This document shows positions 4,750 to 6,916 of a stretch of 6,916 bases of DNA, one piece after another (the stretch's first letter is position 1; each line of letters starts with the position of its first letter). The position numbers and the translations under genes are program-made. Source of the DNA: an uncultured Actinomyces sp. (GTDB taxonomy: Bacteria; Actinomycetota; Actinomycetes; Actinomycetales; Actinomycetaceae). The DNA lies in assembly GCA_938040725.1 (NCBI GenBank), contig CALHZX010000008.1, positions 1 to 6,916 of the forward strand. The letters are read 5' to 3'. Below the pieces are notes generated by a model. That model was not told where the DNA came from. It saw nothing but the letters and a program-made list of their open reading frames with translations, and searched no databases.

Positions 4750-6915
4750 CTATCGCGCTCGGCGCAGGCGCAGCGAGTTGAGGACCACGAACACCGACGA
4801 GCACGCCATCGCGGCGCTCGCCAGCATGGGCGAGAGCAGGCCCGCGATGGCGAGCGGCACCATCAATACGTTGTAGAAGAACGCCCAGAACAGGTTCTGC
4901 TTGATGACACGCAGGGTCTGGCGGGACACGCGGATCGCCGCAGCCGCCGACGTGAGCGAGGAGTTCATGAGCGTCATGTCAGCGACCTCGATGGCCACGT
5001 CCGTGCCCGACCCCATCGCGATGCCCAGGCCCTTTGTGCTCGCCTGCGCCAGGGCAGCCGCGTCGTTCACGCCGTCACCCACCATCGCGACCGTGCGCCC
5101 CTGCCCCTGCAGCTCGGCGACCGTGTCGCGCTTGCCGTCGGGCAACACGCCCGCGATCACGCGCTCGATCCCCACCAGATCCGCGACGTGACGCGCCGCC
5201 GCCTCGTTGTCGCCCGTCAGCAGTATCGGCTCGATACCCAGCTCGCGCAGCTCGGCGATCGCCTCCGCGGAGGAGTCCTTCACCGTGTCGCGCACGACCA
5301 GAGCGGCGATCGCGCGTCCCTCCACGCGCTCGGGGAGCGCCAGCGACGAGACCGCGTGTCCCTCCCGCTTGTCCGCTTCCTCGGCGGTGCCGGGGCGAGC
5401 CGTGGCGCCGGTATTCCCACCTGCGCTGCCGTCAACCGCGGGAGCGGAGTCGGCGGACGCGGTCGTGGTACGGGAGGTGACGGTGCCGGAGTATCCGGCG
5501 GCACTGACGACGGCTTCGAGCTCCTCGTCGCTGTGCGGGGAGGTGAGCGTGATGCGCGCCGACTCGGTCGCGAGGTTGACCTCGGCGCTCACGCCGTCGA
5601 GCTTGCCGAGCTTGCGTTCGACGCGGCGCACGCACGAGGCGCACGTCATGCCACCCACGCTCATGGTCAGCGTCGCGAGCGGCAGGTCACAGTCCGGGCC
5701 GGGCAGCGTGACGTGTGCGTCCGCTGTCGGTAGGGGGGTGGCCGCGTCGGCGTTTGCCGTCGTGTCGAGCTGCGCCGCGAGCGCTGCCACGACCGCAGAA
5801 GCGCCCGACGCCTCGGCCTCGCGCACGGCATCAAGGAGCGACTGCGGCACGTCTACGCCCAGGGAGGCCAGCCACGACGGGCGGCCGACCAGGACACCGC
5901 CCCGGGGGGTGACACCGACGACGCCGAGGCCCGGCTGGTTCACAAACGCCGTCACGGGTTCGGTCGCCAGGCCGCGGCTCGTGGCGCTCGCCGTGATCGC
6001 TCGGGCAACCGGGTGTTCCGAGAGGGCCTCAACGGATGCGGCGAGGCCGAGCGCGATGGCCTCGTCCTGCCCTGCGGGCACCGCAACGGACTCCAGTGAC
6101 ATGACACCGGTCGTCACCGTCCCGGTCTTGTCCAGCAGCATCGTGTCGATCGAGCGCGTCTGCTCCAGGATCTCCGCGTTCCTGATGAGGATCCCCAGCT
6201 GGGAGGCGCGCCCGGACCCCACGAGGATCGCGGTCGGCGTCGCCAGACCCAGAGCGCACGGGCACGCCACGACCAGGACGGCAACGGCCGCCGTGAACGC
6301 CGCCTGCACACCGCCGCCCGTGATCAGCCACCCGACCAGGGTCGCGAGCGACACCGCGATCACCACCGGCACGAAGACGCCCGAGATCTGGTCCGCGAGG
6401 CGCTGGACCGGGGCCTTGCCCGCCTGGGCCTCGGCAACCATTCGCCCGATCTGGGACAGCGTCGTGTCGGACCCGACCCGCGTGGCGCGCACCAGCAGGG
6501 AACCCCACGTGTTGACGGTCGCTCCTGTGACTGCGTCACCGGGGGCGGCGTCCACGGGCACGGACTCACCCGTGAGGAGGGAGGTGTCCAGGGCGGAGGA
6601 ACCCTCGACGATGACGCCGTCGGTTGCCACCTTCTCGCCCGGTCGCACGGCGAAAAGGTCGTCGACCTGCAGGGACGAGGCGGGCACGACCTTCTCGGTG
6701 CGCTGGCCGGTCGCGGGATCGACCGAGATGAGTGTTGCCTCCTTCGCGCCCATGCGGAGCAGCGAGCGCAGGGCGTCACCCGCGCGGTAGCGCGCCCGCG
6801 CCTCCAGGTAGCGTCCCGTCAGGAGGAACACGACGATCATGCACGCGCCCTCGAAGTAGATCTCGGCGTGCCCGGCGTGCGCCGCGCGTGGGATCAGGCT
6901 CATGTGCATGCGCAT
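4750..6915 (-). CDS. copA: Cu(I)-exporting P1B-type ATPase, N-terminus outside window
   Basis: A membrane ATPase that pumps copper(I) out of the cytoplasm. The 721 visible residues begin inside the membrane part; the MRMHM at the edge is not the true start, and the early helices and any N-terminal metal domain lie beyond the window. In order: helix with GRYLEA (about 21-40), TGES of the actuator domain (115-118), helices at 180-201 and 206-230 with CPC (218-220), DKTGT with the phosphorylated Asp 262, SEHP (299-302) and GLG (329-331) of the nucleotide domain, an HMA domain (about 414-480), TGDN (567-570), GDGVND (613-618), then two helices. The last part follows the P1B-1 copper signature: N674, Y681-N682, P687, M703, S706-S707, N713-S714. 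The HMA domain sits inside the ATP-binding region, which is unusual. The stop at 4750 is followed by a palindromic repeat. Confidence 0.92.
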   Translation of the reverse strand: MRMHMSLIPRAAHAGHAEIYFEGACMIVVFLLTGRYLEARARYRAGDALRSLLRMGAKEATLISVDPATGQRTEKVVPASSLQVDDLFAVRPGEKVATDGVIVEGSSALDTSLLTGESVPVDAAPGDAVTGATVNTWGSLLVRATRVGSDTTLSQIGRMVAEAQAGKAPVQRLADQISGVFVPVVIAVSLATLVGWLITGGGVQAAFTAAVAVLVVACPCALGLATPTAILVGSGRASQLGILIRNAEILEQTRSIDTMLLDKTGTVTTGVMSLESVAVPAGQDEAIALGLAASVEALSEHPVARAITASATSRGLATEPVTAFVNQPGLGVVGVTPRGGVLVGRPSWLASLGVDVPQSLLDAVREAEASGASAVVAALAAQLDTTANADAATPLPTADAHVTLPGPDCDLPLATLTMSVGGMTCASCVRRVERKLGKLDGVSAEVNLATESARITLTSPHSDEELEAVVSAAGYSGTVTSRTTTASADSAPAVDGSAGGNTGATARPGTAEEADKREGHAVSSLALPERVEGRAIAALVVRDTVKDSSAEAIAELRELGIEPILLTGDNEAAARHVADLVGIERVIAGVLPDGKRDTVAELQGQGRTVAMVGDGVNDAAALAQASTKGLGIAMGSGTDVAIEVADMTLMNSSLTSAAAAIRVSRQTLRVIKQNLFWAFFYNVLMVPLAIAGLLSPMLASAAMACSSVFVVLNSLRLRRAR
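5476..5676 (-). other. HMA metal-binding domain nested in ATPase nucleotide domain
   Basis: Residues 414-480 of the visible copper ATPase read as a complete HMA fold: strand LTMSVGGM, the copper-binding GMTCASC (422-428), helix VRRVERKLGKLDG, strands SAEVNLATESARI, helix SDEELEAVVSAAGY. It is preceded by about 31 residues rich in Ala, Thr, Asp and Pro (382-412) and followed by about 48 rich in Ala, Thr, Ser, Gly and Glu (481-528). Removing 382-528 would join ASAVVAA directly to VEGRAIAALVVRD, the usual continuity of CopA proteins. The domain therefore lies in a loop of the catalytic region. Confidence 0.85.
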
Positions 6916-6916
6916 G

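Noticed and set aside
4470..4804. Two short minus-strand frames over the repeat region with repeated peptide AGAVSVS or GRFRFH
   Set aside because: The peptide repetition is only the translation of the DNA palindrome arms, in two different frames, and lacks ribosome sites.
5207..6790. Open frame of 527 codons on the + strand across the copper ATPase gene
   Set aside because: It lies opposite a gene with every P-type ATPase motif in place. Its product is Ser/Ala/Thr/Arg-rich with no domain, as expected of an antisense frame in GC-rich DNA.

Overview
The window is GC-rich DNA from an actinobacterium. The DUF5926, GT2 and DUF2079 proteins, the GC-rich third codon positions and the GTG starts all fit the Actinomycetaceae (Actinomyces or Schaalia type), but the genus is a guess from gene content. 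No RNA gene, CRISPR array or transposase was seen.

Layout. (1) Bases 1-348 (+) hold the C-terminal end of a DUF5926 protein. (2) A strong stem-loop at 391-428 follows it. The right foot of this stem-loop merges with a -10 box placed for a leaderless transcript starting at GTG 440. (3) Bases 440-2946 (+) form a two-gene operon joined by a GTGA overlap: a family 2 glycosyltransferase and a large DUF2079 membrane protein of the GT-C type. A soluble sugar-nucleotide enzyme beside a multi-pass membrane transferase suggests lipid-linked sugar being made and passed to an extracytoplasmic acceptor (inference). (4) Bases 3231-4421 (-) encode an MFS efflux-type transporter that is visibly less GC-rich than its neighbours and has its own good sigma-70-like promoter. 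(5) Bases 4750 to the window end (-) encode most of a Cu(I)-type P1B ATPase, cut at its N-terminus by the window edge.

Two things stand out. First, the copper ATPase carries an HMA metal-binding domain (GMTCASC) in the middle of its cytoplasmic catalytic part, between the nucleotide-binding domain core and the strand that returns to the P-domain, held by two low-complexity linkers. HMA domains in this family are normally N-terminal. Second, an 81-bp palindromic repeat with about 22-bp inverted ends occurs twice in the same orientation, at 3111-3191 and 4628-4708, with an extra left half at 4586-4607. The two full copies differ at 9 of 81 positions. One pair of differences is compensatory within the stem and another keeps pairing. 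Copy 1 is bordered by a 6-bp direct repeat. Each full copy lies about 40 bp past the stop codon of a minus-strand gene, and together they bracket the compositionally odd MFS gene. This looks like a small non-autonomous mobile element or REP-like family, possibly used as a 3' end structure.
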